Assembly: GCF_019320115.1 (NCBI RefSeq)
Contig: NC_089589.1
Coordinates: 18,787,641 to 18,851,640, forward strand
DNA: 64,000 nt
Origin: Miscanthus floridulus
Lineage: Eukaryota > Streptophyta > Magnoliopsida > Poales > Poaceae
Direction of reading: 5' to 3'
Shown: positions 32,769 through 43,840 of the stretch, piece after piece
Numbering within the stretch: position 1 is the first letter of the stretch
Layout: each line of letters opens with the position of its first letter
Notes under the pieces: model-generated
The model's database searches: none
Told to the model about the DNA's origin: nothing
Seen by the model: the letters and a program-made list of their open reading frames with translations, nothing else
Position numbers and translations under genes: made by a program

Positions 32769-33818
32769 AGCGCATCAATCGGCTTTCAAGATGAAGTGGA
32801 TGATCAGAAGGAATGGATACTATTGGCCGACTATTCTTGAAGATTGTTTTAAATATTTTAAAGGATGTCGGGGGTGTCAAAAGTTTGGTAATATTCAAAG
32901 AGCGCCTGCATCGGCTATGAACCCTATAATTAAACCTTGGCCGTTCCAGGGATGGGCTATCGATCTCATCGGTCAGATTTATCCGCCATCGAGCAAAGGA
33001 CATAAATTTATTCTGGTTGCTACCGATTATTTCACAAAATGGGTTGAGGCAATTCCTTTAAAAAAGGTGACATCGGCTAATATGATCGATTTTGTGAAAG
33101 AGCATATTGTTTACCGATTTGGTATTCCTCAAACTATCACTACCGATCAGGGTACTATGTTTACATCGGGAGAATTTGATGAGTTTACTGTAGGTATAGG
33201 AATTAAAGTTTTAAATTCTTCTCCATATTATGCTCAAGCTAATGGTCAGGCTGAGCTTCTAACAAAGGGATCATCAAACTCATTAAGCGCAAAATTAAAG
33301 AAAATCCTAAGAGGTGGCATACAGTATTAAATGAAGCCTTGTGGTCATATCGGATGTCATGTCATGGTACAACCAAAGTAACGCCTTATCAGTTAGTATA
33401 TGGACACGACGCAGTATTGCCTTGGGAAATTAAAGCTGGCTCTAGGCGAATACGTTCTCAAAATCAGCTGACAGCCGATGATTATGATACTCTTATGAAG
33501 GATGAGTTGGAAGATGTGGCGGGTCATCGGTTAAGGGCTTTAGTTAGCATCGAAGAAAATAAGAAAAGAGTAGCCAGATGGTATGACAAGAAGGTGAAGG
33601 TAAAGGAGTTTGCCGATGGAGATCTGGTCTGGAAATTGATTTTATCGATTGGGACTAAAAGTTCGAAGTTTGGAAAGTGGTCTCCTAATTGGGAAGGTCC
33701 ATATCGGATAAATCAGTCTGTTCCTGGTAACGCATATATTCTAGAAACCCTCGAAGGGGTTGTGTTTCCCAGAGCATTAAATGGAAAATATTTAAAGAAA
33801 TATTACCCTAGTATCTAG
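32761..33818 (+). pseudogene. Integrase of second Tat element, missing part of zinc finger
   Basis: The frame from 32761 begins inside the HHCC finger: the first histidine region is gone, while the CRGCQ end remains. The core has Asp68 (AIDLIG), Asp129 (TTDQG) and Glu165 (GQAEL), with 35 residues between the last two. The frame breaks near 33265, and the C-terminal part continues at 33339-33818 in another frame (LVYGHDAVLPWE, WEGPYRI, then stop). The finger deletion and the frame break both disable it. Confidence 0.88.
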
Positions 33819-33840
33819 ATGGATGCATAAAAGTATAAGT

Positions 33841-33861
33841 GCCGATAACAGTCCTATCGGC
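33841..33861. repeat. Hairpin GCCGATA/TATCGGC after pol
   Basis: Seven-bp perfect stem with a seven-base loop, 22 bases after the integrase stop, between the convergent sense and antisense genes. It could act as a terminator-like or boundary structure, but it is one of many in the element. Confidence 0.9.
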
Positions 33862-33916
33862 TAAAATTATACAAGGATGTCAATGTCTCATAAAGTGCTG
33901 ATGCAATAGACAAGAT

Positions 33917-36900
33917 TTACAAGTTTAATAAGGATTGGATAGCCAATATCGCACGCAGGCGAATCTGGTCGGCTTCCTTCATTTCTTTGATGTCTTCATC
34001 GGCAGCACCCTCCACAGGCTTGAGTTTTTTCTTCATGGCCAAGGCTTTGCGAGCCTGGATGTCTCTTTCTTGCTGAAGGGCCTTGATGGCATCGGGTAGC
34101 TGGCTTTCTTCTTGTTGGGCATGAGTTAAGGCTGCCTCGACTTCTTTCAATTCAGCCAATAGAGCCATCCTCTTTGCCGATAAATCTAAGATTTTCTGCT
34201 TAAGTTCAGCGTCCGAAGTCTGCAAGTTGCCGATGCCCTTGTGCTTCTCATCGGCAATCTGTTTCAGTTGTAGCATCTCTTCTTTGAGTTGAGCCTGAGC
34301 TGCTCTATCGGCAATGCGTTGAGCAGCCCGTTGATATTGCAGTTGGCGGCTTTCTAAATGGGCTGCTGGGAAGAGTGCTTCTTCAACATCGGCAGGGACC
34401 TGGCCACGGATTGTTTTGAAAATTGCCTTTGCGGGGTCCGAGTCATCTACCAGTTGGGCGGTATCCTGCTGTAACAAGTCCAGGAGAGCTTCCAACTTGG
34501 ACTTAATTTCTACCGATATTGTTCCCAGTGCAAGGGAAGAACTTGTTTCCTCTCCATCATCGTCAGAAACGTCAATGGCAAAGGAAAATAGGTTGTTTGG
34601 GGAATCTTGTTCCTGAGAAAAAGAAAAAGAGGTCAGTTAAGGATAAGTATGAATATTATAAATCGACTAGGTCAATCGGCTTACCTGTTTCAAGGCAATT
34701 TCCTGTACTTGGCGGGAGGAAGCAGCCTGGAGTATGCCGTGTGGAGGATCGGCTGAGCTTGCCGATGGGATATCCTCTGTGGCCTCATCGGTGGTTGGCC
34801 CTTGGGGTATGATGACCGATGGTATGTCCTGTACAGGAGGATTAACTGCTTGCTCAGTTGCATCGACTGATTCTGGCCGACTTGCAGACGTTGGGGCAGA
34901 TGTGGGGATCGGCATGGACTTCTGTCGTTTTGGCTGTGCCTCGGCATCTGTTAAGGCTTTGCGCTTTGCTTGGGCCTCAGCAACGGTTGGCTGGGGGGCA
35001 TCGGCACTTGTTGGTTGTGGAGCTTGAACATCTGGTACGCTTGCCGATGTACCCATTTATTGCTGCAAAACAAGTGTAAGGTATGATATTTAACAGATAA
35101 AATGTAAAATCAAAGGAATACCTCTGAAGGTTTGTCAGAGGTAGTGGTGCTTGATGTCGGAGGAATTGCCGATGACGATCCAGCAGCGGCTCTTACACCC
35201 TGATGATTAATGTTAATACAGTTTGTGATCGGCATGAGTAGAAATAAACAGGGTTGTTACCTTGAATGCCTTGATCAGGGTTGTAGCAGCAGCCAATGGA
35301 GTGGCCCTAGCTGTAGCCAATTTGGACTTGGAGGTGATGGTCTTGGCACGGGTCTTCTGGTGAGTCAAAGCAGCTAAGGTGGGGGCGTTATAGCCGATCG
35401 GTGATATCGGGGAAACAGGCCGAAGATCGAAGGGTTTCCCACTTTTGCTCATAGATGGTGCTGGGTTGTTAACCTGTCACGAGAAAGTTAGTTACCGATA
35501 TATGAAAGGAAAAAGCAGAAGGGAGTTAAAAGAAACTTACTGCGTCATCGGGAATGGCGTATTCAGAGTCGATCATGTGCCAATATGTGTGAGCAGATGT
35601 TGCAAACAGTTGTTCCCTCCACTCTCGCCACCATTGCTTATATGATTCGGTGATGAAAGATGCTGGCGTCCAGATGGATATATCGACATCTGTAGTATCG
35701 GCATCGGGGGAGAGTCGCACTACCCTGCTCCAATCTATTCCGCAGGTGATTGTTTCTCTGGGTTTGATCACATCGGCAAAACAAAGTTTGATTGGCAGTT
35801 GCCCAAAAGCCAATTGACGGGATACTGCCGATGGATTGTAAAATTCATATGTGATATTGGTGTTTTTCCCACTACCAAATGTGTTTACTGGGATTGCCCT
35901 GGGAGTAATGATGGCCATCATGAGTTCATTATCTTGATTCAGAGTGTCATCGGCAAAGTTGAAAAGAAGGGGGAATCTATTTTCTTTGTCAATATAAGGT
36001 ACCCAGGCCCTATGATCACGAGAAAGACCATTGTAGAAGCTTTGGAAGAATCTGCCGATCTGGTCTTCATTGGCCTCTGTTCCAGGGAGGACAATTATGG
36101 CTTCACCAAAATTGAGGGGTGAGCGTGTTGCCGATTCCTCATCCCCAAGCACGTGGTCTTCAGCAATTTCTCGTGGGAATTGTTGGGCAAAGAAGTCCCA
36201 TTGCAAACGTTTGTGCATATGGGCATTCAGCCACATGTTGATAAACCACCACGGTCCTCCTAAGTTGCCGATGGGTTCGCCAAGCAAAAGTTTCTGAGAC
36301 ACTTGATGAAGAAGATGATAAGTGGAGCTCAGAAGGTATCGGCCAAGAGGGAACCTTATACCATTGGCCAAGAGTTCAGCCGCGGGGAGGAAGGCGTTGG
36401 TTGGTCCTACTGATCGACCACAGAAGATAAATTTTTCTAACCATATATTCAAGAATGTGACATGTTCCGTCTGGTTAACTGTCCCGGTCCTCTGGCATTC
36501 TTGAATATATCCCGTCCAACCGCCGATGTTGCGGGTATTCACCCTATATTCAGATTTTCTGCCATAGATGGAGCCTTCATCGGCAGTTGAAATGTCCAAG
36601 CCAGTGAGCATGTAGACATCGACAAGTGTGGGAGTAGCTGGACCATGTCCAAACATAAAAGTGTTTGTTGTGTCTGACCAGAAGTAAGCAGCTGCAATCA
36701 TCATTGACTCATTCTTTTGCATATCAGCAATGGATAGCCTAATGCATTGGTCTAGCTTCCGTTCTGCCTAGTGTACTTGCATCGACCTGTTGACCCTCAA
36801 GTACCAATCTTTCCACCCTTTGGTGGTTTTGGGCCAAGATCGGAATGTATCTTTCCATAAATTCAGAGAGAAATTTTGGGCTCTAAAAGGGATTCTGTTA

Positions 36901-37256
36901 ACCTCTGCATTAATCAGATCAGTTGGATCTGGGTTGCACATTGGTCCTAGGCATTGGAAATGCGGCTGATCGGTTGGAATAACTAATTTGTTGCGAAGTT
37001 CCTAAGTTTAGAGGATCCGAAGAACAAAGAAAAAGAGAAAAATTACCAACTGTATGAACTCGCAAAGACCAGAGGAATCGAGGTAAAAAGTAACGGAAGT
37101 GGAACAAACCGCAGGGACGTCGAAGTTGATTGCCATTATCTTGAGGTAGATGGGGGCACGAGCTGGAGACTCGAGGTTGACGCTAGAGAAAAGTTCTTGT
37201 TGGTTGAGGTCACGCAGTTGTTCGTCGGAGTCGCCGCCGGAAAGAGAGAATGCCAA
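33917..37256 (-). pseudogene. Antisense spliced gene: plant mobile domain plus coiled coil
   Basis: Minus-strand gene, ATG at 37256, six predicted exons: 37256-37047, 37001-35541, 35473-35261, 35199-35122, 35062-34685 and 34612-33917. Every intron is GT-AG and every exon length is a multiple of three. Exons 1 and 2 encode the plant mobile domain (PMD, as in MAIN/MAIL1 and in some transposons), with FPLGRYLLSS and GPWWFINMWLNAHMHKRLQW. Exons 3-5 are a low-complexity linker. Exon 6 has a long coiled coil (LKEEMLQLKQIADEKHKG). Two in-frame stops, TAG at 36768-36770 and TAA at 35057-35059, disable this copy. A TATA box lies 45 bases upstream of the ATG. Role in the element is unknown; PMD proteins in plants act in silencing and expression control. 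Confidence 0.85.
34227..34257. repeat. Hairpin TTGCCGATG/CATCGGCAA in antisense exon 6
   Basis: Nine-bp perfect stem, 13-base loop, inside the coiled-coil exon of the antisense gene. It shows the motif is not confined to the sense genes. Confidence 0.93.
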
Positions 37257-37300
37257 AGATTGGAGTCTGAGGGTAGAAGACGAGCATTCCGAAGAAATCT

Positions 37301-37307
37301 ATTTATA
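37301..37307 (-). promoter_or_regulatory. TATA box of the antisense gene
   Basis: TATAAAT on the minus strand, about 45 bases before the ATG at 37256, leaving a short leader. Internal to the element and independent of the LTR promoter. Confidence 0.65.
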
Positions 37308-37737
37308 AGCCGCTTGGAGTAGGGGTATTCTGGACTTATCTCTATGCCGCGCGCATGTGGGTCGAGGTGGTTCAGATGGATATGGTAACTGTTCGCACGA
37401 TAATCAAGGGATTGTACAGATGATTTGATGGCAAGTAATCATGACTTGGAAGAGATCTCGGTACAGGATATTTTAATTCTGAAAATGGCGGCATTATTAT
37501 GTTAGGATCTTGCCAATGGATTATTGTTTCGGTATCTTAACCATAATCAGGGCAAGAGTGGTTGGAAATTGTGCGATATTTACTGAGGTGCGTGAATCAG
37601 GACTAGATTTGATTAGATTTGATAACAGATCAAGTTTTGGCTTGGAGGATGAGTTACGGTAATTGGGCGAAGGCAAACGTTATCTGGAGTAAATTTCGGA
37701 GCATTAATGGTTTTATACTCCGAAATTGGAGGGCATG
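37308..37737. other. Region between antisense promoter and 3' LTR
   Basis: No gene. The last bases before the LTR include AAATTGGAGGGCA, which may be a weak polypurine tract for plus-strand DNA synthesis. Upstream control sites of the antisense gene would lie here. Confidence 0.5.
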
Positions 37738-38503
37738 TGTTGACACCGTTTTTTGCACGTGTCAAAATGATCAGAGTGGGCTAATCGGCAGGAGGAAAGT
37801 TACTGTATACGCTGACAGCCGATGAAAATCAGCTTGTAAAGATGGTTGCCGATGAATGGTGGTGATCGATGGAAAGGTTGATTTAGACTCGGGCGTTGCC
37901 GATAAGGTTGGAGATGTTATTGTCGATGCCGATGAAGGAAGGCTTGAAAACTACTGTCGATGAAACAGGAAGTATGCCGATGGAAAGGAGGTCGGTGAGA
38001 ATTCCATCGTAATTGAGGCGGACAGGGAAATAGATAGGAGTTGATTTCCTTTTCTATATTTGTTAGAGTATGATTCATGTAAGAGTCACGTGTTTCCTTA
38101 GATATGGACTTGGTGTCCTAGTCGTATTTGGTTATGTCTCTTTAGATCAGGGTATAAATATAGATTGAGGGGCAATGTAATATATATCAATCAATATCAA
38201 AACCAATTTTTACTCCTATTTGCATCTACTTACTTTTCGGCGACTTTGTCAATTTGCATATTTTTTCCTTTTTATGAGTTCTCATTGATTCGGCGAGTTG
38301 CATCGCTTCAGTGCGACCTTCGGCGATTCTCGAGTTCCGCGTGAGTACCTCTTGGCCGTGACTTCCGGGCGTATCGCTGTTGTCAGGACCAAAGTGCTCG
38401 TATCTTCATCCTTGTCGATTAACAGGTCAAATCGACTCGCACGCTTTGGATATCGATTTGGGTATTAGCCCTTTGTGTTTGCAGATCCACTTTTGCATCA
38501 ACA
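37738..38503 (+). mobile_element. 3' LTR of second Tat element
   Basis: 766 bp, the same length as the 5' LTR, differing at about ten positions by eye, nearly all transitions. Followed by the duplication ATATG at 38504-38508. Confidence 0.95.
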
Positions 38504-38508
38504 ATATG

Positions 38509-40014
38509 CTGACACATGTGCGTAAGGTGATACACTTAGTGGTTGGCACATTTGAGCAAGGGTGAAGAAGATAGAGATTAAAGAGGGTCAGTCTCGCTGT
38601 TTCACAAAGTGACCAGACACTGGTCTTAGGGGACCGGCGCGTCTGGTCAGGCGTGGCAGTGAAAACCTAGCGTCGGTCTTGTGACCGGACGCTGGGTCTC
38701 GGACTAACCGGACGTTGGAAGGCAGCGTCCGGTCAGAGCCGATGTAGCAGTACCGAGATCAAGGCGACTGACCGGACGCTGGCTGCGTCCGGTCAAGGTC
38801 GACCAGACGCGTCCGGTCAAGATTTGCCATCTTTGGGAGCTTACGATAAACGACCAGACGTTGGGGGTTCAGCGTCCGGTCACTTCTGCCGCAGCGTCCG
38901 GTCGTGTCTCGACCGTTGAGATCAGCTAGCTGTGGTTGAACGTAGAGGGACACGTGGCTGTTATCGGGCGACTGGACACTGGGTCCTGCGTCCGGTCAAT
39001 CTGACCAGAGCGTCCGGTCGGCCCATGTTGTGCCCAGTGAAGGGGTACAACGGCTCTATTTCATGGGGGCTTCTATTTAAGCCCCATGGCTGGCTCAAGC
39101 TCACTCTCTTGGCCATTTGCATTGACATAGCAACCTTGTGAGCTTAGCCAAAGCCCTCTCACTCATCTCCATCATTGATTCATCATCATTGTGAGATTAG
39201 GAGAGAATCCAAGTGCATTGCTTGAGTGATTGCATCTAGTGGCACTTGGCATTCGTGTTTCGCTGCGGGATTCACTTGTTACTCTTGGTGGTTGCCGCCA
39301 CCTAGATGGCTTGGAGCAGCGAGGATCGTTGAGCGGAGGTTGGTGATTGTCTCCGGCTCCGATCGTGGTGATTGTGAGGGGTCTTGTGCCTTCCCCGGCG
39401 GAGAGCCGAAAGGTAACTCTAGTGGATTGCTCATGTCATTGAGTTACCTCACTTGTGGGTAGGTTCTTGCAGTGTCCAATTGTGTGGACGAGGTTCGTGC
39501 AACACCTCTTAGCCGCCGAACCACCAAGTGTTGTTCGACACAACGGGGACTAGCATGCCGGCAAGCACGTGAACCTCGAGAGAAAAATTGGTTGTCTCTT
39601 GCCCTTTGGTATTCTCCCGGTGATTGATTTAGTATTCATCTTGTGATTGGTTCACTCCTCTACACAGCGGTATAATCACCCTACTCACTCATTTATATTC
39701 TTGCAAACTAGTTGTGGCAAGCTCTTTAGTGTAATTAGAATTGAGTGCTTGCTTTGTTATTTTAAGTTCATCTAGTGGAGCTATTTAGAGTAGCAAGATT
39801 GAGAGCTCTTAGTGAGTAGTAACATTGCAAGTTGTGTGCCTAGTAATCATTGCAACTAAAATTGTTGGATAGGTGGCTTGCAACCCTTGTAGAGCTAGAG
39901 CAAGTTTGCATTTCGCTATTTGTCATACTAATCAAATTGCTCTAGTTGATTTGTAGATTTTTTTTAAATAGGCTATTCACCCCCCCCCCCCTCTAGCCAT
40001 ATTAGGACCTTTCA
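38509..40014 (+). mobile_element. 3' LTR of copia, second part
   Basis: Resumes the copia LTR at CTGACACATG and ends CCTTTCA at 40014, followed by ACAGG. Contains the GCGTCCGGTC cluster (38620-39010) and a run of 12 C near 39981-39992. Confidence 0.93.
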
Positions 40015-41523
40015 ACAGGCACACGACGCGGGGAGGGAAAATGAGGGGTGACGCTGTGGGCGAAAGCCACGGAGGCGAGGAGGAGTGTTGTGGAGCCGCC
40101 AGTCCAGCGTGGACCGGGGCGGGGCATAGCGGCCACATGTGGCCACAGTGGAGGAGGAAAAGGAAGGGGCACCGGCACGCAGGGGAACGGGAGGAGAGGC
40201 GCTGCGGGCACGAGCGCGCAACGCGGAAAGGAAAAAGAAGGGGCACGGGGAGTAGGCCAAGGCAATGCAGGCGCCGTGGAGCTACGGCGAGCGGAGGAGG
40301 TGCCTGGGAGGGGCCGCGCGGGGAAGGTTGTGGACCAGCGCCTAGCCACGGGCACGCACGCTCATGTAGGGCGCCGGGCAACGGCGCAGCAGGCACGATG
40401 GAAGGCGGCGTGGTGCTGCGGCTGAGAAAAAGGTAGAGGCAAGGGGACGGAGCGAGCAGCGATTTGGCAAATCTCCATTAAGGCGCTCCCGAAAAAGGTC
40501 GCGAGGAAGCAAGTGCACGTGGCCTACTGCGCATCTAGTACAGTAGTAGTACCAAGCAGAGAAGAGACACGCAGGGCAGGCAAGCACAGTCAGAGACAGA
40601 GGCAAGCAAAAATAGAAAAGGGAGGAGAAAAACAACGCGAGGGTCGGTCTCCACTTGAACACGAACGCAGGGGCAGCACAGAGATAAAGCCAAAACAGAC
40701 AGAGACAGGCCGAGACAGGCAAGCAGAGGCAATAGAGGCATTCAAGGTGCTGCAGGGTTGAAGCGACGGAACTCGCAGTGAGACAGAGAAAGACAACGGC
40801 TCAAGCAACAGACGCGCCGAGGGTTCGGCCAACTTTCCTTAACGCAGGGACAGCGCGGCCTAGCACAACGTGGCCGGCAGGAGCAATGCCACGCGACGCA
40901 ATAAATCCACTGACTGATTCAGAACAGGGGGAACGCACCATCGTCGTGATACTAGCGCATAGACAGGACGACTTGAACTTGACGGAACATGAAGGCAGCC
41001 AGCGGCACTCTCGTTTTTAATTCTATTTGGTTCGTATTAATTTTTAAACTAACAAACATCACATTGACACTCGAACAAGCATACCCACATATTCACCATG
41101 TTCATATCCTGCAGATGATATGATTTTTCCTGTTTATATTTTATATTATTTTAGCTTCCAAAAATTCATTTTCTAAACAACTTTATGCACTAACAAGCAT
41201 AACTAAAACTCTAAGGTTTTAATATTTAGCAAATTTTACTTTCACGATTTTTGTTTATAAAAATTGTTTTTCATGCTCAATCAAATAAACAAGCCATTCC
41301 CCATTTATTTGCCATCAGGCATTTTTAAGCACTAGTCCATACATCAATCTATCTCGTAGAAACAAACCTCTAGGAACTAATTAACCCGTTGTTCAGTATA
41401 ATTCACCATAATCGATACTTTTAAACATAAGTTAAATTTTAAAATCCGAGAAAATCATTTCGGTAATTTTTCTTAGGCCTAAATCTCGGTGCTAAACGAG
41501 GTCGTAACACCAGGGGTGTTACA
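40015..41523 (-). mobile_element. Ty3-type LTR, 5' part
   Basis: Starts with the ACAGG duplication of the copia insertion and continues the LTR left at 17490. On the minus strand the LTR begins TGTAACACCCC at 41523. GC-rich from 40020 to 40450, then purine-rich to 40900, then AT-rich. Open frames in the GC-rich part (for example 40041-40436) have no recognisable domain. It is duplicated at 61385-62894. Confidence 0.6.
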
Positions 41524-42903
41524 GCGCGGGGCCGTTGATTTAGGCGAGCGGCCTCGAGCAACGTCCAGCTAAGAGTCCTACCTGACTATTGGATCCAAGG
41601 TTTGCGATTACATGTCCAAAGAATTTCGTAACTAATACATATGAAGCGCGGCCAGAGGCGTGAAGCACTCCAGCGCCCAGTCTTCGCCTTCCTTGATCGC
41701 CGCCCTGACGACATCGAGCACCGAAGATGGCCCTCTACCAAAGACTCGACAATTTCTTTCCTTCCAGATTGTCCAGGCGACAAGGAGCAGCAACGAGTCG
41801 AACAGGGGCTTGGACGCCAGGTCGATCCGACCCCTCTGTTGTATCCACTACTCGTCGAGTTCCTGTACGCCATCCGGCAATAGGGCCAGTAGATGTATGG
41901 GCTCCAACAGCGCGTGCCAGACTTGTCTGGAGAAGACGCATCCGAGGAACAAGTGGCACGCTGTTTCGGATGCCTGATCACATAGAGCACATGTGTCGTC
42001 GTCTTGAAGGCCATGCCGCTTGCGACGGTTGGCGGTCCAAAGTCGGCAGTGTAGGGCGAACCAGAAGAAGAGCTTTACCCATGGCGGCGCCTTGGTACGC
42101 CAAAGCTCTTGGCTCCCAAGAGCCAGGTTGATCCTGCAAAGAAAGCCTGTATGTCGAGGAGACCGAGTACGCCCCAGAGGAAGACCATCTCTACACAAAA
42201 CGATCCGGCTGCAGCGGCTGCAAGTTCACCAATTGCAGGAGCTCCCAGACTCGGAGGTAATCACATAGGACTTGCGTTGTGGTGGCTCTGGTGATGTCCC
42301 TCGCCCATCGGTTGTTCTGGAGGGCGTCGCACAGCAACCGTTTGCGCCCCAAACGTGATATAGCAGCGAAGAGGGCCGAGGCAAAGAGGTGTAGGGGCCC
42401 CACTGATGACCAGTTGTCTGTCTAGACTCTTGTGGACGCACCGTTGCCCACGGTGACTGTCATGCTCGCGGCGCTCATAGTGGCGACGCACCTTTCAGGT
42501 TGCGATGGCAAGCTCACCCAGCAGCATTGTGGCTCAGAACGTGAGAGCCACTCCCAGCGTAGTCGCAGCGCTAATCCGAAGAAGCGCAGATCGATTACTC
42601 CCCAACCTCCAAGATAAGTCAGTCGGCAGACAACCAGCCAGGCGACTTTACACTTGCCGCCAGTGCAGGAGGCCAGCCCAGATGAAGGCCTGCCGGAGCT
42701 TGTCAATTTGCTTGACTGCCCAGCTGGATAGGCAGCATGAAATGCTCAGGTGCACTGGGACAGCGAACAACGTGACCTTGGTGAGTAGGACCCTGCCGGC
42801 ATTGGTCAAGAGCCCCGCCTTCCATGTCGGGATTCTGGCCGTGATGGAGTCGATCAGCGGCTCCTCGTCCGCGCGTCTCAATCGCCGAAGCGAGAGAGGT
42901 ATT
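41524..42903 (-). pseudogene. LINE ORF2: end of RT domain, zinc-binding domain, tail
   Basis: Minus-strand LINE ORF2 continuing from 55115. The first codons complete CKHVGIPLSLRRL across the CACTA insertion. Then come ARIPTWKAGLLTNAGRV, KQIDKLRQAFIWAG and LGGWGVIDLRFFGLAL of the RT C-terminal part, and the zinc-binding domain (KLFFWFALHCRLW, CALCDQASETACHLFLGC). A tail with VAWTIWKERNCRVF lies in a shifted frame. The frame ends near 41640 and a 3' UTR begins. Several frame changes make it inactive. No RNase H domain follows, unlike the LINE at 7027. Confidence 0.88.
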
Positions 42904-42924
42904 CACAACGGGAAACAGTAGATT

Positions 42925-43590
42925 TGCCGAGTGCCAGAGGCACTCGGCAAAGGAACAAAAACACTCGACAAACGGTTTGCCGAGTGTTACACTCGGCATA
43001 CAGCACACGGCATTGATTTGTCGGCAAACAGTAGTTTGCCGAGTGTTTTTTATCGGGCACTCGGCAAACAGTTTGCCGAGTGTCAATAAACACTCGGCAA
43101 AAATAAACTCTCGGCAAAAAAAATTTGACGGGATGGAACGATGACGTCGATTTTGCCGAGTGCACCATGGAAAAACACTCGGCAAAGTTTCTCAAGTTTG
43201 CCGAGTGTCAGGAAGAAAACACTCGGCAAAATTTCTCAACTTTGCCGAGTGTCAACACGAAAACACTCGGCAAAGTTCCTCAAGTTTACCGAGTGTCAGC
43301 ACCAAAACACTCGGCAAAGTTTGTAAACTTTGCCGAGTGCCACGTCCATAACACTCGGCAAAGTTTAGACACTTTGCCGAGTGCCATTCCTAAAACACTC
43401 GGCAAACAAGCGAGCTACGGTCAGATTTTATGGTCACTTTGCCGAGTGTCCATTGGAATACACTCGTCAAAGCCAAAACACTCGGCAAATAAGGTTCCCA
43501 GAATGATAGAAAATGGTCTCTTCGCCGAGTGTTTTACCTTGACACTCGGCAACTCCTCTGTTTGCCGAGTGTTACACTCGGCGAAGCGAC
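42925..43590. repeat. Left subterminal repeats, CTTTGCCGAGTG units
   Basis: More than 20 copies of TTTGCCGAGTG or CACTCGGCAAA, largely in alternating orientation, so that they form many short inverted pairs. Confidence 0.95.
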
Positions 43591-43639
43591 CAAGACCCCC
43601 CTTTTTTACTAATCTGTCACATATAACGGACCCCTCTCA

Positions 43640-43835
43640 ATTCACAAAAAACCATGACAATTCACAATAAAACATCATCACAGGCATAATTATCACAGTA
43701 AACCATCATCACAAGTCACAATAAACAATCATCATAATTCACAATAAACCATCGTCACAAGTCACAAGCCATCATCACAATTTACAATAAACCATCATCA
43801 CAAGTCACAACTAAGTCACAATAAGCCACAATGCA
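43640..43835. repeat. Degenerate repeats of AACCATCATCACAAGTCACAAT
   Basis: About eight degenerate units of roughly 20-25 bp, each with ACCATCATCACAA and a variant of TCACAATAA. They directly follow the predicted TNPA-like stop on the minus strand, so they form its 3' untranslated region. Confidence 0.8.
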
Positions 43836-43840
43836 AATGC

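Larger units (their letters stand above)
26221..38503 (+). mobile_element. Tat-lineage Ty3 element with antisense plant-mobile-domain gene
   Basis: 12,283 bp with two 766-bp LTRs and target-site duplication ATATG (26216-26220, 38504-38508). Sense order is gag, protease, RT, RNase H, second RNase H, integrase; then comes a 3.3-kb antisense spliced gene and the 3' LTR. The LTRs differ at only about ten sites by eye (about 1.4 percent), so insertion is recent, yet gag-pol has several stops, frame breaks and a deletion. GCCGAT/ATCGGC is enriched throughout the element. The corresponding site in the second copy of the copia LTR (near 59876) is empty. Confidence 0.95.
17491..40014 (+). mobile_element. 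SIRE/Maximus-like copia retrotransposon, 3' LTR split by a Tat element
   Basis: Flanked by the target-site duplication ACAGG (17486-17490 and 40015-40019). The 5' LTR is 17491-19339. The 3' LTR is 25816-26220 plus 38509-40014, interrupted by a Tat element with its own duplication ATATG. Order inside is primer binding site, gag, protease, integrase, RT and RNase H, the copia order. Gag carries two frame breaks but pol is open throughout. Without the nested element it is about 10.2 kb. Confidence 0.93.

Noticed and set aside
35799..36504. Plus-strand frames of 60-107 codons opposite the PMD exon
   Set aside because: Shadows of the minus-strand plant mobile domain exon.
40041..40436. 131- and 139-codon frames, duplicated at 61347-61806
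   Set aside because: Conservation between the copies is due to the recent duplication; frames are open on both strands of GC-rich LTR sequence.
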